DNA from: Filosporella fistucella
Lineage: Eukaryota; Ascomycota; Leotiomycetes; Helotiales
Direction: 5' to 3'
Assembly (NCBI GenBank): GCA_030077755.1
Contig: JAQJZZ010000014.1
Location: forward strand, 3,038,001-3,102,000
DNA length: 64,000 nt
Within the stretch, counting starts at the first letter, position 1, and each line of letters opens with the position of its first letter. The notes under the pieces were generated by a model. The model had not been told where the DNA came from, did no database searches, and saw only the letters and a list, made by a program, of their open reading frames with translations. Positions 10,195 through 22,482 of this stretch are shown in pieces. The position numbers and the translations under genes were made by a program.

Positions 10195-13154
10195 GGGGTT
10201 TTAAAGGAGCGCTGAAGGATAAATTTATGGGAATGGATGTTGAAATGTGATAATTATTATATATGGGTCAGTTTAACTTACGATCCGCTACGGCCCTCTT
10301 TGGCGTCTAAAATCGTGTTCTAAGCCAATATGTTATATATTTGTGTAAATCGCTTATGATACCTAATAATATGAATGTAAAAGGCGTCTAAATTCTCTTC
10401 TTTTTGCTCAGATTATTCGAAGAAATCGTCCAAAACATCTTTTCCAATTGTCGATATACAAGTACAAGTACAAATGCTCACGTAAGTGAGAATCAGATTC
10501 ATACCCTACCCAACCCATCCCTCTCCATTTCCAATCCCCAAAACACGTCAACCCCTTACCATTCCATATCTAAACTCACTTAATATGCCAATCACGTCAA
10601 TCCGAGTCATAACCCCCCACCCGGCCTTATGTACGTGTCAACTAGCCCAAAAAAAAGAGAAAAAGAGATGGCGACAATAGGGGATAAAGCACGTCATAAG
10701 CGAGATATATTCGAAAGCCCTCTAGGAGGCCGATAAAGGAGCGAGGCGCGGGAGAATATAGAATTGAAAGATTTTTTTCTTGGTGAGAGTGGAGATTAAA
10801 ATGGATTAAATGAGTTATGATGCTGAGTCTAAAGAAATATCTTGAGATAGAGTGCTAAAGTCTCGAACCTAGAAATTAAGAGCAGGTGTGTAAGCGAGAA
10901 TAAAAGGGGTCGCGGTCTCTTCTTCGAAGAACAACCCGTTTGTACGGCTCTCGTTATTATACAGCATAGCCGACACTTACCTACCTTATCAACTAGACTA
11001 ATCTTCCCGATTTCTGAACCTACCTACAGTACCGCCAAGTTAGAAATCGGAATCATCTCTTTCTACCTATCTCTCATATATGCAATCAGAGCTTAGATCC
11101 ACATGCTTACATTTACCCCACAAAAGTAACGGATCTCATATCCGTTCCCAAGATTCTTACCACCGCGAGGTAGAGAATCGTATGTTTTTAGATATAATTG
11201 TGCTACTAGCAAGCATCAAGGAAGTAGGTCTGGTTCTGAGAGATGGGAAGGATAATTCCTATCTTTCCTATCAAGGGATGAGTACGTATGATGGAGAATA
11301 GGTATTATTGATATACATCTCATCTCCATGAATTGTACTAACTAACTACCTGATTATTTACTCTTCCCTATCTACCTTATCCACCTATCTCTTTCCCTCT
11401 CCTCCTTACCCTCTAAACCTCATCCTCACATACCGTATTCCCCCTCCGCTCCCTCCCTCTTTTCCCCAGTTTAAAATCCAGGGTCCTCCCTTCAGAAGCA
11501 TAGACTCGGATACAACCCGGAAATAAGATTCCCCACTATCCTATCTTGGTATAGAGAGATACCTAGGCTACCAGGAATTATTAAGCGAAAGTAGCCGAGA
11601 TAGCTTGATATTGAGTCAGGGGAATGGAGCGGGTCGGGATGAAGAGCGTTTGATTGGTTGGATAGGGAGGGAAAGGTTGGGCAATTGCAGCAACAACGGC
11701 AACAGATGGAGGAAGTAGTCGGCTAAATTGCCGGTGTGAGGTTGGGTGAGGAAGGGAATATACATAGGTACATAGGCACATGTAGTGATATCAATACCTT
11801 CTACACCTTAAGGTATTATCAAGATTCAATTTCAAACCCGACAATAAAAAGAGTCAATAACTCCCTTTTCCAAAGCCATTCCCTTCTCCTTCCCCAGCCA
11901 TCTCCCATCTCCCAAATCAGCACCTCTCTCCCACCCTCCCACCAAAAAAATGTAAGAGCGGAGGAATACCGATAACCATCCCCCTAACCTCCCACCACAC
12001 GCAAAAACCGCGGCATCTTTCGGCATGTTTGCCGGCTTGGTATCTTTCCTTCCTACTTTTGATTATGTAGCGTAATGCGCGTGGTGATTATATGGCGTAG
12101 AAGGCTTGTTTTTAGTGTGTTTAATAAGAATATGATTTAGAGAAGGGACGGATTAGGAATGGGGTTTAGAATATTATGATATATTTATTTGAGGTCGGGT
12201 TCGGGTTAGGTTGTGAATAGTAGGTAGGATTTGAGAGGGAAAGAGGTCTTTATCTTCTATTTGCGGGGGAAGCCTAAGTGTATTTGCTAGAGAATTAATT
12301 ATGATTATAAATTTAATTCATCGAGGAATTCTCTACCATCTACCTATATCTAGAATCGTCCAACTCTCAATCAATGACCGACGGGCCATCTCTTCCCTCT
12401 CCCTCGAAAAAACCGCCGAGATTCTGCACTCTCCGTATTCCCATCCATTGTACTACCTACCGATAGACGATATCTCCCCTACTCTACCTTCCCTAAATCT
12501 TCAACACACCCAAATAAATAAATCTCACATCTCATGTAACCATCCTCCTCTCGGAAGAACCCAGAACACAGAGAAAAGAAGGCAGGTCGTTCCGCTGCGT
12601 GGGGTGAAGGAGAATGACAGGGGGAGGTCGGTGTTACAGGGATCGGGGTTTGCACGATGTCATTGACAGGGATTGGTGGAGTTACCCCAATGTAGGGTAG
12701 GTAGGGGCCTGGATAGGGTTTGTGCTTGCTCGTTGAGGTAATTTAATCTTGAATTTGTGAGTGAGGAGTGAGATTGGGAGGAGTCAGAGGAGTGAAGAGT
12801 GAGAGGAGGAGGAAGGAAGGTAGGAGAGGCGGGGAATTGGGATTATATGGGTGCAGCAGAGGGGGAAGAGATGAGAAATAGAGAGAGGAATTGAAGAAGT
12901 GGCATTGGAAATAAGAGGTAGAAATGGAAGGGATTGTGTAATATGTTTTCATATTCATGATTTCATATCTAGGTATCTATCAATCATTCATTCACCATTT
13001 CAACCATTTATACCAAGTAGCACCACCCACCCAGACCAGTCCATAGCAGAAAAACAAAATACCTCCATCCCATTTAATCCAAGCACCAAAATAACAAAAT
13101 ACCTCCCATTTCATTCATCTTCATATCATATCCCCGCTTCTATGATCGACTGAC
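10195..13154. other. 2.96-kb convergent intergenic region with pyrimidine-rich blocks
   Basis: No protein gene is supported. The plus strand carries several long C/T-dominated stretches (for example around 10491-10560, 11340-11475, 11865-11945 and 12340-12530) interleaved with G/A-rich ones (around 12720-12900). This gives strong local strand asymmetry. Open frames here are low-complexity translations of those tracts. It may hold long 3' UTRs or a noncoding transcript. Confidence 0.5.
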
Positions 13155-14227
13155 CTAACAAGTCCCCAAAAATCTTCCCCCAAATCTGCCTTCTCCCCAT
13201 ATACTCTCCCTCTTCCTCTCCTCCAACGGCTCCTCTCTACACCTACTCATCAACACCTGACTATTCCACGCTTGCCAATCATACAGGCCATTCTCAGGCT
13301 TAAAAATATCATCATACGGCAACTCAGCCATGGCGCCCATAAACGTCTGGAAAGGTTGCGGGCCCCATGTAGGAGAAGCAGGGTATTCTGATGAGCGAAC
13401 TAGGTCTGGAGAAGTAGTTGAGGGGAGGATAGAAGGGAGATTATCGTGGATGATGGGCCAGGTGTCTTCATAGAGGGTTTCTAGCTCGTCTGTTTCTGAG
13501 GGTGGAGAAGTGGAGGATTGAGATGTTGGGGCTGGAGTTGGGAGGGAAGTCATGTTTAGCCAGCCGTCTTTGGATTCAGATGACGTTGTGGGAACTTTTT
13601 CGCAGGCGGTGGGAGAGGGATAGCGTTGTAGTCTGGCGGTATCGACTACGATTGTTGAGGATGTGGACCCTGTACGGGACATTGGGAGAGAGGGCGATAG
13701 AGATGTGATGCTGGAGCGAGCGCTCATAAGTCTGTATGAGGCTTCGCTCGAAGAGCTGCATTCGCTGCTGGTACTCTTCTTACGGTCTGCTTGGCTCAGT
13801 TGACGACGTTTGGGACCCTCTTGTGTGTATGATGGCCGGCGAGCATTGACGATATTGCCGTCTGAGTCTCTCCAAAGTCGTTTGCGGGTTGCGAGTACGC
13901 CTAAACCTTCACCTCCAGCCTCATCGTCCTTCTCCTTGTGGCGAGCCATGTGTCTGTCTGTGAGATATTAGACTCATTCAAAACTTAAATTCTAGTTAAC
14001 ATACCTAGTAGGTCTCGGCGACGGAAATGAGCACTACATCTTAAACATGTATTATTTCCATCTTTATGATTCAAGGCATGACGGTGAAGATGTTCCGATC
14101 TGGAAAATGACTTTCCACATCCAGCGTGACTGCATGCGAATTTCTTCTTGATAGATGAGTCAGAACATTTTGAGCTCGAGGTAGAAGCCGATGAGATGGA
14201 CGAAGAGCGCGAATTGGTTGGAGACAT
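13155..14227 (-). CDS. Fungal C2H2 zinc-finger transcription factor
   Basis: Exons 14227-14005 and 13957-13155 code for 341 residues. The intron (GTATGT...CTCACAG) falls inside the second finger and its removal restores RRDLLDRHMARH. Finger 1 is CSHAGCGKSFSRSEHLHRH, about residues 31-49. Finger 2 is the fungal form C-x2-C-x5-F-x-RRDLL-x-RH-x3-H. Paired fingers of this kind bind GC-rich promoter elements. A Ser-rich tract precedes the fingers. The rest is Ser/Thr/Pro-rich with acidic patches (ETDELETLYEDTWP), suitable for transcriptional activation. A basic KRLWRD segment after the fingers could serve nuclear import. The target genes are unknown. Confidence 0.85.
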
Positions 14228-17200
14228 GATGTTTGATTCGAAGAGTAAAACGTTCCTGGCGAAGCTTTGACTTGAGGCTTGAAGTTAAGAATGGGGGAAG
14301 AGGGGTCCAAAGTTTCTGGAGGGGCACAAGTATATCTACTTTCTTTGAATCGTGCATGCGGAACAATTTCCACGTAGCTCTTGCTGGACTGGAGCTCCCA
14401 TGGCCTTGCCATGGGCATTGCAGCAACATCCTAGCGACCGATGATCGGGCGTGCACATTACACATCCATGCCATCCATGGCCGTCCCCATAACCGTATCT
14501 GGTTCGGGGAGTACTCGTACTGAGGGCACTGACATTGACAGTGGACCGGTTGCTAATGTACTGGGACTGGCACTGGCACTGCACAGGCAACACCGCAGTA
14601 GTACAAGAGTACCACAGTGCTGATTGTTGCACCTGTCATGAGAAGAATAGCGGAGTGGAAGGAGTAAGTAGTGGAGCGGTGGAGGTTAGACGGTGGTGAT
14701 GGCGACAGATGGCAGTGGTGGAGAATGTGGTAAGTAGCCAGTCGCAGTGAGGAATACCTGTCTAGTGGACGAGTTTGTCAAAGACGTTGGGAAAGTGTAG
14801 AAGTAGAACTGGAAGCTCGAGCATTCGGCGTTCAACTCCGTCTAGAAACGTGGTACCCTTACCGTGGGGACATCCTAGGAAAGCGGACTCGTCTAATGTT
14901 CGCTTCTCCAATTATTCCGCAGTTTCGCCAATCACCTCTGACGCATCTGTCTTCCCTCGGTCCAAGAAAGCTCACCCATCCCAAAAGGTTGCGCGATCTG
15001 AACTTCCTGATCGGGAATGTCTACACGCTCCTACAATTGGAGACTCTCTCATTGGATCGTCTGTTGAAGATATCCCCACACCTCTATGACCCCCTGCCCG
15101 CAAGAGCCGACCCAAAGCACTCCCAACCCAGAAATAATTACCCCTCTCTGCCCCACCGCTGCCCCATAGTAAACGCCAAACGAGACACTAACTGGCTCCA
15201 CACCTCACTTGGCCGAAGAAACGGCGAGACCCCTATCGCAAGCAGTTCAACAATCGTTCGCTATCGCGCTTCTAGCTGCTTATCGCTGCACCCTTAAACT
15301 CTTTCTCCTGTCTTTCATCGTCTTTCCTATCGGGCACAGGCCCGACGGCGTTCTGCGCACATTGACGGCGAATATCACCAATGACACTCGACGATATGAC
15401 AACGGCGAGCCGGTTTGGGATGGGAAGGGCAATGAGGGGGTCGCGATAGGCAGTGCTTGATAGGAATGCCCCGTCCGGAATTAAAAAGCTTCGGGATTAT
15501 TCCATGCAGCAAGCCAACGATGATGACCCATTGAACTTGTGAACTCCTCTCTCGCTGAAATGTCGTCGGATAAGCCGTATCAATGTGGGCATTAAGTCCG
15601 CTATGGAAATGTGCCTACTTGACTCGAGATGCGATATCTTTGATATCAACAACATGCAAACCCGGCAGAAACAACCTGGACCTTCGACTTCACATGAGAG
15701 TATTTCGTGTTGTAGAGACGCAATTCAAGTCAGTAGGTACGGAGACGAGTCATTGTCCCAACTACACAAGTCTACCTCCATCATTCAGTTATCTAGCCGA
15801 GTAGTCAAGAACCTAGATTCCTAAGCTCTCCAAACTTGCCTTTCCCAACTGCCTTATTACCTACAATTTACCTGATGAATTACAAAAGGGCGTGAACGAC
15901 AGAATGGTGATGCAGCTATGCGTTGCTGATCTAAGGGAAAGCCATGAATTGCCGTTGACGGCTTGATAGTTTGGCCTTCGTTGACTCGTTCTGGCTTGCT
16001 GAATCTGGGAAGGGAAGGTGTCCGCGATGACCGACTTCGGATGCCAGCGCGTATGTCGGCATGATGGAGAGAAGACCGAGATAACGCGATGAACCTTGGT
16101 GGAGACGTTACATTGACGGCGGAGTTCGATATCCGACCGTCACGTGGGTGGAGGGAATAGAGACGCTTACCAATTTCCTTGACTCATTGTTTCTTCGATT
16201 GGAATACTAGAGGTATTATGTGTTTGATATGTATCCATATGTTGAAGTTGAGTGTGATGGAAATGTTGCATGCCGCGAAAGAGGTAAACTTTTCAGAAAT
16301 CTTGGTGCGGAGGGTGAGCATTGGTTTATATAAACAAAGTATGTGCCTCGAAAATGGGATGAGGGATGGGCTGAGACAAGTGTCAGCTCAGACATACGCA
16401 CTGTCATCATTCGATTTGATCATTCCAAGCTTTGAAGCAGTGTCTAGACCATCTGTCGAACCAAGAAAAACACGAGGCTCATTTCATCCAGTAGTATCGA
16501 ACGAAGCTTTTGCCCCAATGCCCAAAGATGGGGTTGAATTCGATCTGCTGTAGTCCAGATAGCCGAAGTCCCCGGATTGTGGGGAGATCGGTGTTGTTTG
16601 GAGATGGAGAGCCTCATCTCAGTCCAGATCTAGTAATGTGTTTCAAGGATGGGATGGGCTGGATTGACATACACCCAAAGACTTGTTTACCGACACCCTG
16701 GATTCTATAGGTTGGTAGCACCAGATCGTCGATGAAGCAAATTCTCAAGCCTCATGCTATCCAGTGGTAGAGAACTATCTCAAGAATGGGGTGATGCAAG
16801 CCTCAGGTCTGTTTCGCCTTGGTACCAGGACCCCGGATTGTGGGGGACGGGTATCACTTGCATATTTCAGCCAAAGCTATCACAGTGTGGTTACTAGAAT
16901 ATTCCAAAATGTACAACAAGAATGGGATGATGCAAGGCCAAGCCTTTGAAGTGCAACGGCATAATTGATCTGCGTCGCTCGTGGCCCTGGAAGTGTGCTA
17001 GAACACACGAAGAAGTTCAATAAGACTAGGGTTCTACTTGTTCCTAGCAAAACATGTCAGTCTTAGGATTCAGCTTAGCATTGATACCTCGAGGGCTGCT
17101 TATCTTCTAATTTCAACGGGTGTACGGTTGTTTTTCCACATTTCTCATTTTTAGAAAGAGGGGTTCTGGCCAGCATGAGCTGGAAGACGGAAGCGCAAGC

Positions 17201-17506
17201 TCAAGACAGCTGTGTAAGGGGGACTCTAGTATTCCAGCTGAATAGCCTGACCCTCAAGTCAGAGAGTTGGGGTTGCACGGTTTGCAGATCTTCAATGCGC
17301 GATAGTGAGACAACTTTCGAGAATTCGAGTGAAGGGCACGCGAAGGGTAATGACCTGGTATTCGCTCTAGGTAGGTACCTATGCAACGCTGTTCGCTAGA
17401 TATATTTCGCTTATAGTTTTGTTCATTCCATGTCCATCCCACCCACGCATCGATGCCAGAATTTCCACACCTCAGTCTAAATAAGCTGGGCTAAAATGGA
17501 AACCGC
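14228..17506. other. 3.3-kb gene-poor region with diverged repeats
   Basis: No gene is supported. Open frames at about 14775-15460 have no recognisable domain and no coherent splice plan. Between about 16180 and 16975 short phrases recur in imperfect copies: a CCCCGGATTGTGGGG phrase near 16573 and again near 16832, and an AAGAATGGGRTGATGCAAG phrase near 16772 and 16920. CACGTG occurs at about 16141. This looks like old duplicated sequence. Confidence 0.45.
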
Positions 17507-18394
17507 TCAGTCAGTGTCCGACATCCCGGCGATACCAGAATCATAAAAGATATCGTCGAGATTTCCAACTCCGTAAATTTCATCTTCTGGGACAGTGGCT
17601 AAAGTTGGTGGTTGTGATAGTGGTCTGGCCCATTGTGGCTCTCCGAACGGTTCAAAGTATCCCCACTCCCTGATCGAGCGTTTCAGCTGCGCTAGTACAT
17701 CCTCTTGAGGAGTCTGTCCTCTTTTGTATGGCTTCAGATCAATTTGAGCTGTATGTGACATCTTGCGCTGCACATCTTCACTGGTCTTGACAATGTTATC
17801 TAATTTCTCCGCACTGTCGAAATCTTGAGAACTCCAGTAACCACTATCCTTCCTTGGCGGGCGCTTTTCACATCTCCATAGCCTATCATAGAAGCCAGGA
17901 ATCGTCGTCTCGCGTATCAATGCCGTCCGTATTTCTGGGTCTTGTGAAGACATTTGTTGTGGTCTTGGTCCAGGTCTGCGCGACGGTGTTGGAGGAAGAA
18001 CTGCGCGTGGAGGAGGTAATGGAATCGCTGCAGTCGTCGGACTCAAGGGAAGTACAGCGAGTGGAGGACGTCTTGGAACTGGAATTGGCGGTGGAGTACT
18101 TGATACCGACTCCGATCTGGAACTACGTTCGGAACCATAACCAACAAACGTCGAACCAGTAAAGTTAGTACTCGAAGTGTTCGAACGAGTTGAATCGGTT
18201 TGTGAGCGTAGAGCAGGGTGGATATCGTCCAATGGGCCTCTACCACTTGCCATAACTCGACCTTTCCGCCGTGTGGCTGGAATATTTGAATTTGTAGGCT
18301 CTGATCTCAAGGGTGTATAATAATGGTCTGTAAGTATGGCTGGTTGGGGAGTGGTCGGAAAACTCTGCTCGATGTTGAGTGTATTTCCTAACAT
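17507..18394 (-). CDS. Proline-rich, mostly disordered hypothetical protein
   Basis: A single open frame codes for 295 residues from the ATG at 18394; the frame is open slightly further upstream but without an ATG. The middle third carries polyproline stretches (PPPIPVPRRPP, PLPPPRAVLPP) of the kind bound by SH3 and EVH1 domains. The C-terminal third is more ordered, with GFYDRLWRCEKRP and an IREWGYFEPF segment, and ends in an acidic tail with repeated DSG/SD residues. No catalytic motif, signal peptide or membrane helix is seen. An adaptor or regulatory role is possible but not shown. Confidence 0.65.
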   Translation of the reverse strand: MLGNTLNIEQSFPTTPQPAILTDHYYTPLRSEPTNSNIPATRRKGRVMASGRGPLDDIHPALRSQTDSTRSNTSSTNFTGSTFVGYGSERSSRSESVSSTPPPIPVPRRPPLAVLPLSPTTAAIPLPPPRAVLPPTPSRRPGPRPQQMSSQDPEIRTALIRETTIPGFYDRLWRCEKRPPRKDSGYWSSQDFDSAEKLDNIVKTSEDVQRKMSHTAQIDLKPYKRGQTPQEDVLAQLKRSIREWGYFEPFGEPQWARPLSQPPTLATVPEDEIYGVGNLDDIFYDSGIAGMSDTD

Positions 18395-19000
18395 TTTAGG
18401 ACCTGATCCCAAGTTAGACCTTGAAATGAGAGCAAGTATTCACAGGGGACTGACGAGAAATCTCCGGACGACTTTCTTCCGCCAACTTGTTGAAAAAAGG
18501 AAAACACCCTTCTAAAAATTCCAAGGGATTCATTTCGCTGTCGCCTGATAACAGAATTTGCTAGAGATGATGAGCATCTAGCTCGACGAAGCTGGGTGGA
18601 TTTGAATGGAGAGCTGCGAAGGATGAACTGTAACGAATGTGGTATATATTAATATCTGATATGTTGATAGGATATTGGAAGGTACAACAGTATTGCGTTG
18701 AAGTGGGAGAAAGACATGATGTAGGAGCCATTTTGGAAGAATTGGGTCGGCCGCCCCTCGTGCCTGCCGAATCTGGTGAAGTGAAAATCTTGTGAGAGGG
18801 CCATTTCATGATGAAATGGGCGTAATAACAGCAACCTGCAATATCAATTACCCAATTGAGGCTATACAACTTTAAAGAGCTATAATATACCACTGTACAA
18901 ATGCCATCTCAACCTGCAGAGATGCTGGCTTTGCTCCCCAGACATTTTGCCGGTCACTTGACTGGGACGGATGACTTCTTTGCTTGTCTTCCTCTACAGA
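18395..19000. other. Intergenic, no supported gene
   Basis: A 110-codon minus-strand open frame at 18561-18893 has no domain, signal peptide or splice support. Nothing else is seen. Confidence 0.45.
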
Positions 19001-20774
19001 TCATTCATTCTTCTTCCCGTATTCTTGGTTCCATCTCAATCTAAAACTTCCAGAGGGCCTAGTAGACAATCCAATATGTCCTGGTCGATCAGCCGTGCCT
19101 TGTTTAACATAGTACTTGATCGGTGGCCTTTTCTTCAGAGCCTCTGAAAGCTCCTCTTCAGAATATGCACATATATTTGGACCTAGCTCTTCTCTCATAG
19201 CTTCAGAGATATCTGCAACTGCTCTCCAAAGTCCAAGCCTTCGACGTTTCTTGCAAAACTCACTATTCGTATCGCAATCGAGCCAAAGTACCCAGAGTCC
19301 GAACAGAATGCAACTGTTCAGGACGGCGGAAACGAAGAGAAATTCGAATGAGAAACCCCACTAGCTTGAACTTAGTATGTATCACTGAGAAGGAAGGCTG
19401 AAACATACCGAGTATAGATTACTCTCTGTGAGGCAATCGAAATGGTCTGGATCCGAGGGCCAGAAACCCCAAGAATTCCAATACATACGTTGGCTGGTGA
19501 ACGGATCGGCCTCGAAATGATCCCACCAGCTCTTATTAAGTGTTGTATCTGTCCAATAAAGTAATTCCCACTCGTTCATTTGTCTGAAACGTGTTACGTT
19601 GCCAATCAGCACACTTTCCCCCCACGAATAATAATATTTCCAACTCGAATTCGCTGGTACGGTAGAAGGGTCTACGTAGCTGAAGTTGTATCTAGTGTTG
19701 TTTGAATACTCCCAATATTCAACATAAATTTTGGTGCTATTCACAATCGTCTGGTTGGTTTTCCCTAGTCATGTTAGGCTATGAACCTTAGTATCAAGCT
19801 TGATGCAACGAACAACTCCTAAAGTCCACAACGCTCTGCGAGGTACCATTTGGCCACCTGAATTTTGAAGTATATGAAGTTTCATATCCACTGCATGCAT
19901 CAAGAAGACTACAATCCCGTCAGTGAATACCCCTATAATGGTCAAGTGCCTCAGACCTTGGGAAAAGCACGAGATAAATCGTGGAAATGAAAATCCATAC
20001 AAATATCGCCTTTGCTCTCCAGCCACCATACTTTTTCAGCCCTTTCAGGACTTGATACAATATTTCTGGTTTCGTCGCATAGAAAGACAAAGAAGCATAT
20101 AATTCGAAAGATAACGGCGCCAGCTCAGCAGCACGAAGAAGTGCGTCACTAAACACGCGGTAACAAATGAGGGAAAGTATGAATTGGAGACCTCGACCGA
20201 CGACCCAATTCCACGCTAGATCAAGAGCTTTCGCAGAGCCATAGTTAAATTTCCCAACTATCATGTTAATTCCAACAAACGTCCAGCCGTCAGAGATATG
20301 TTCGCAATCGCGAGAAAAGGGGTCGAAATCGCTGCTATTGATAGTATCGAAACCTAAGCTTGCGTAGTATAGTGGCACAATTATAACCACGGCAAGTATA
20401 GAAAAAATCGAGAAATGTCGAGCTGGCATTCTCCAATAACCGAAGTTGAGTCCGAAAAAATTGTGTGTTTTCTGGAAAGATTTCGGTGCAGCTGGTCGCC
20501 GAGCGTTGCCAGCATCAGATGAGTCTTTGGTCATATCACCCGCTTCAATATCACTCATTTCGATGACATCGTAAGATCTCTTATCTAATGATTTTCTTGA
20601 AGAGCGTGGTGGAAGGGCAGGCTTTCGCAGTATGGGTTCACTGAATAATGGAGCCGCCAAAAGTCCGTCACTAATTCTCAGCGGCTCGAGTGCTGGAAGA
20701 GGCTGATCATCGAGAACAGAGCGGTCCCTCCACAGTATCGGAGCTTCTTCATCCTGCTCAGATGTAGTTGACAT
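19001..20774 (-). CDS. Polytopic membrane protein, uncharacterised fungal family
   Basis: Exons 20774-19957, 19908-19847, 19764-19409 and 19360-19001 give 531 residues. The start is the MSTTSEQ ATG; the frame continues upstream but that part looks like leader. The first ~150 residues are hydrophilic with acidic and Ser clusters. Hydrophobic spans follow: IFSILAVVIIVPLYYASLG, a segment around WNWVVGRGLQFILSLICYRV, AIFVWIFISTIYLVLF, and later FEFLFVSAVLNSCILFGLWVLWL. A long Asn-glycosylation-rich loop (several N-x-S/T sites) lies between spans 3 and 4, pointing to a lumenal or extracellular loop. The short second exon's 3' donor is ambiguous (GTACCT at 19846, or a site further down). Function unknown. 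Confidence 0.65.
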
Positions 20775-22482
20775 CGTTGAGAAAGCAATGCCAGTATCAG
20801 GATTATGTAAATCCGTCAAGTTGGTGCCTGGAAAATGATTGTCGTTGCGATCCTCCAAGGGAAGATTCTCCTGCGGGCATTCTTCAAATCTTGAACCCCA
20901 GTTAAGTATAGAGAACTGCAGAGAGCTGGGATTACCGCGAAATTGAGATAGAGGCGGAGATGAATAATTAGACGAGAAAGCTTGGGCAACAATAACATAT
21001 TTGCATTGCATCAATCAAACACTCGATGTTGCTTTGCCGCAGGGACCAACATGAACGGTCGTGATAACGGGCCTTGATAGGCACTCTAATTATAGATCCA
21101 ACATGATCCTGCAACGAAGAGCTCTGGAACCGCCTCAATCTCAGGCCGAGCCCAACCCTGAAATTTCGAATGTCAGGGACTGCTTGACAGCGGTAGCCGA
21201 AGGACGAACAAACAAACAAATTTCCTGGGCTGATAGCAATTAAAATGAGTGCATCTCCATCACTTTGCAATTGACTCCCATATGTCGCAACTTTGTAAGT
21301 TTGTAATGTACCTATGCACTGGAAGCACCCCATTCTGCCATCCTTCACATCCCTGAAGTCTCTTCAGAAATAGACGCAACTCAGCCTCAGTGGCGTGACA
21401 AGGAGCTCGATCTTTCGTTCTCGAAAATTCAAATGATTCTGTGCATGTCGTTCAGCGCGCAGTGAGGACATCTGTACGCGAGTGTTTAATTAGTGCGACT
21501 GCAAGACTAGAAGTGGGTGTGAGAACATCATGTGATACATATCATGTGATTCATCAGAGAAAACGCCTGCAAATGGACTTCTGCTTCCTAGAATAGGATG
21601 ACTGGGTGCAAATCTCATAATCCGGAGCTCTCAGAATGCAAAATATGTTGAGGACGAAGCCGGTGTGAAGTATCCTTTACCACCGAAAATGAGTAGTTAA
21701 ATAATTCCTCAACTACTCCAGCTAGTGGAATGCCTTATCCAGAGTAGCTACCTATGCCACTTAACATGCGCCGTTCTTTGACTGACACCGCTTTAGCATA
21801 TATCTGAATAGCACATATCTTGTTTGAATAACTACCCGCATTATATTCAAAGACAGGAGGAGTCGGAGAAAGTTTGGAACAAAAAATAGTTACAATACTG
21901 TTTCCAATCACAATTTATAGCAACAAGAGAAGCTTAAAAGGTACAGCTGAAGAAGACTTAGAGGTCTAATGGCATATCACTACTGAAATTCGAAACTCTA
22001 AATACACCATCGTCTTGCACGTCTGTCACGGAGAATTCACTCATTTCATGAAGAGAAAATCTTATGGGAAGCTATTTGCAACGTTGCAGGTCAGTGTTCC
22101 TCTGCCAATAAGTTATGCTGTGTTTCATACAGGTATTTAGGCTTTCATTGGGAGTCGTGGTATTGTCAGAAACTTCCAACACATTATGTTCCCCGGAATT
22201 CGCAAAAAAGGCAGTAAATAAATCATTAAAATGGTATTTGCATCACAGAAAGACTCCAAGTGGATAAGCGCGTTTCTCCTCACATTTTAGATTTCTTCGG
22301 GTGATGGAAAGTAAAGTGATGCATATAATCATATTCAAATTTCGGAGCTTATTGAATCAACAAACCTAAAGAGAGCTCACCCCCTTTCAACCTCTCAGAA
22401 CATCAACCTGTATTTGCATGAAAACGTAAAACATGTAGTGATCTTAAAGACTGGGCTGATCAAGGAACAAATTACTTTTGGG
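20775..22482. other. Intergenic, 1.7 kb
   Basis: The AT-rich sequence between two minus-strand genes shows no supported gene. Open frames near 20.9-21.3 kb overlap the probable 5' leader of the membrane protein gene. Confidence 0.45.

Noticed and set aside
14775..15460. Overlapping open frames in three phases
   Set aside because: No consistent exon plan or motif; composition looks noncoding.
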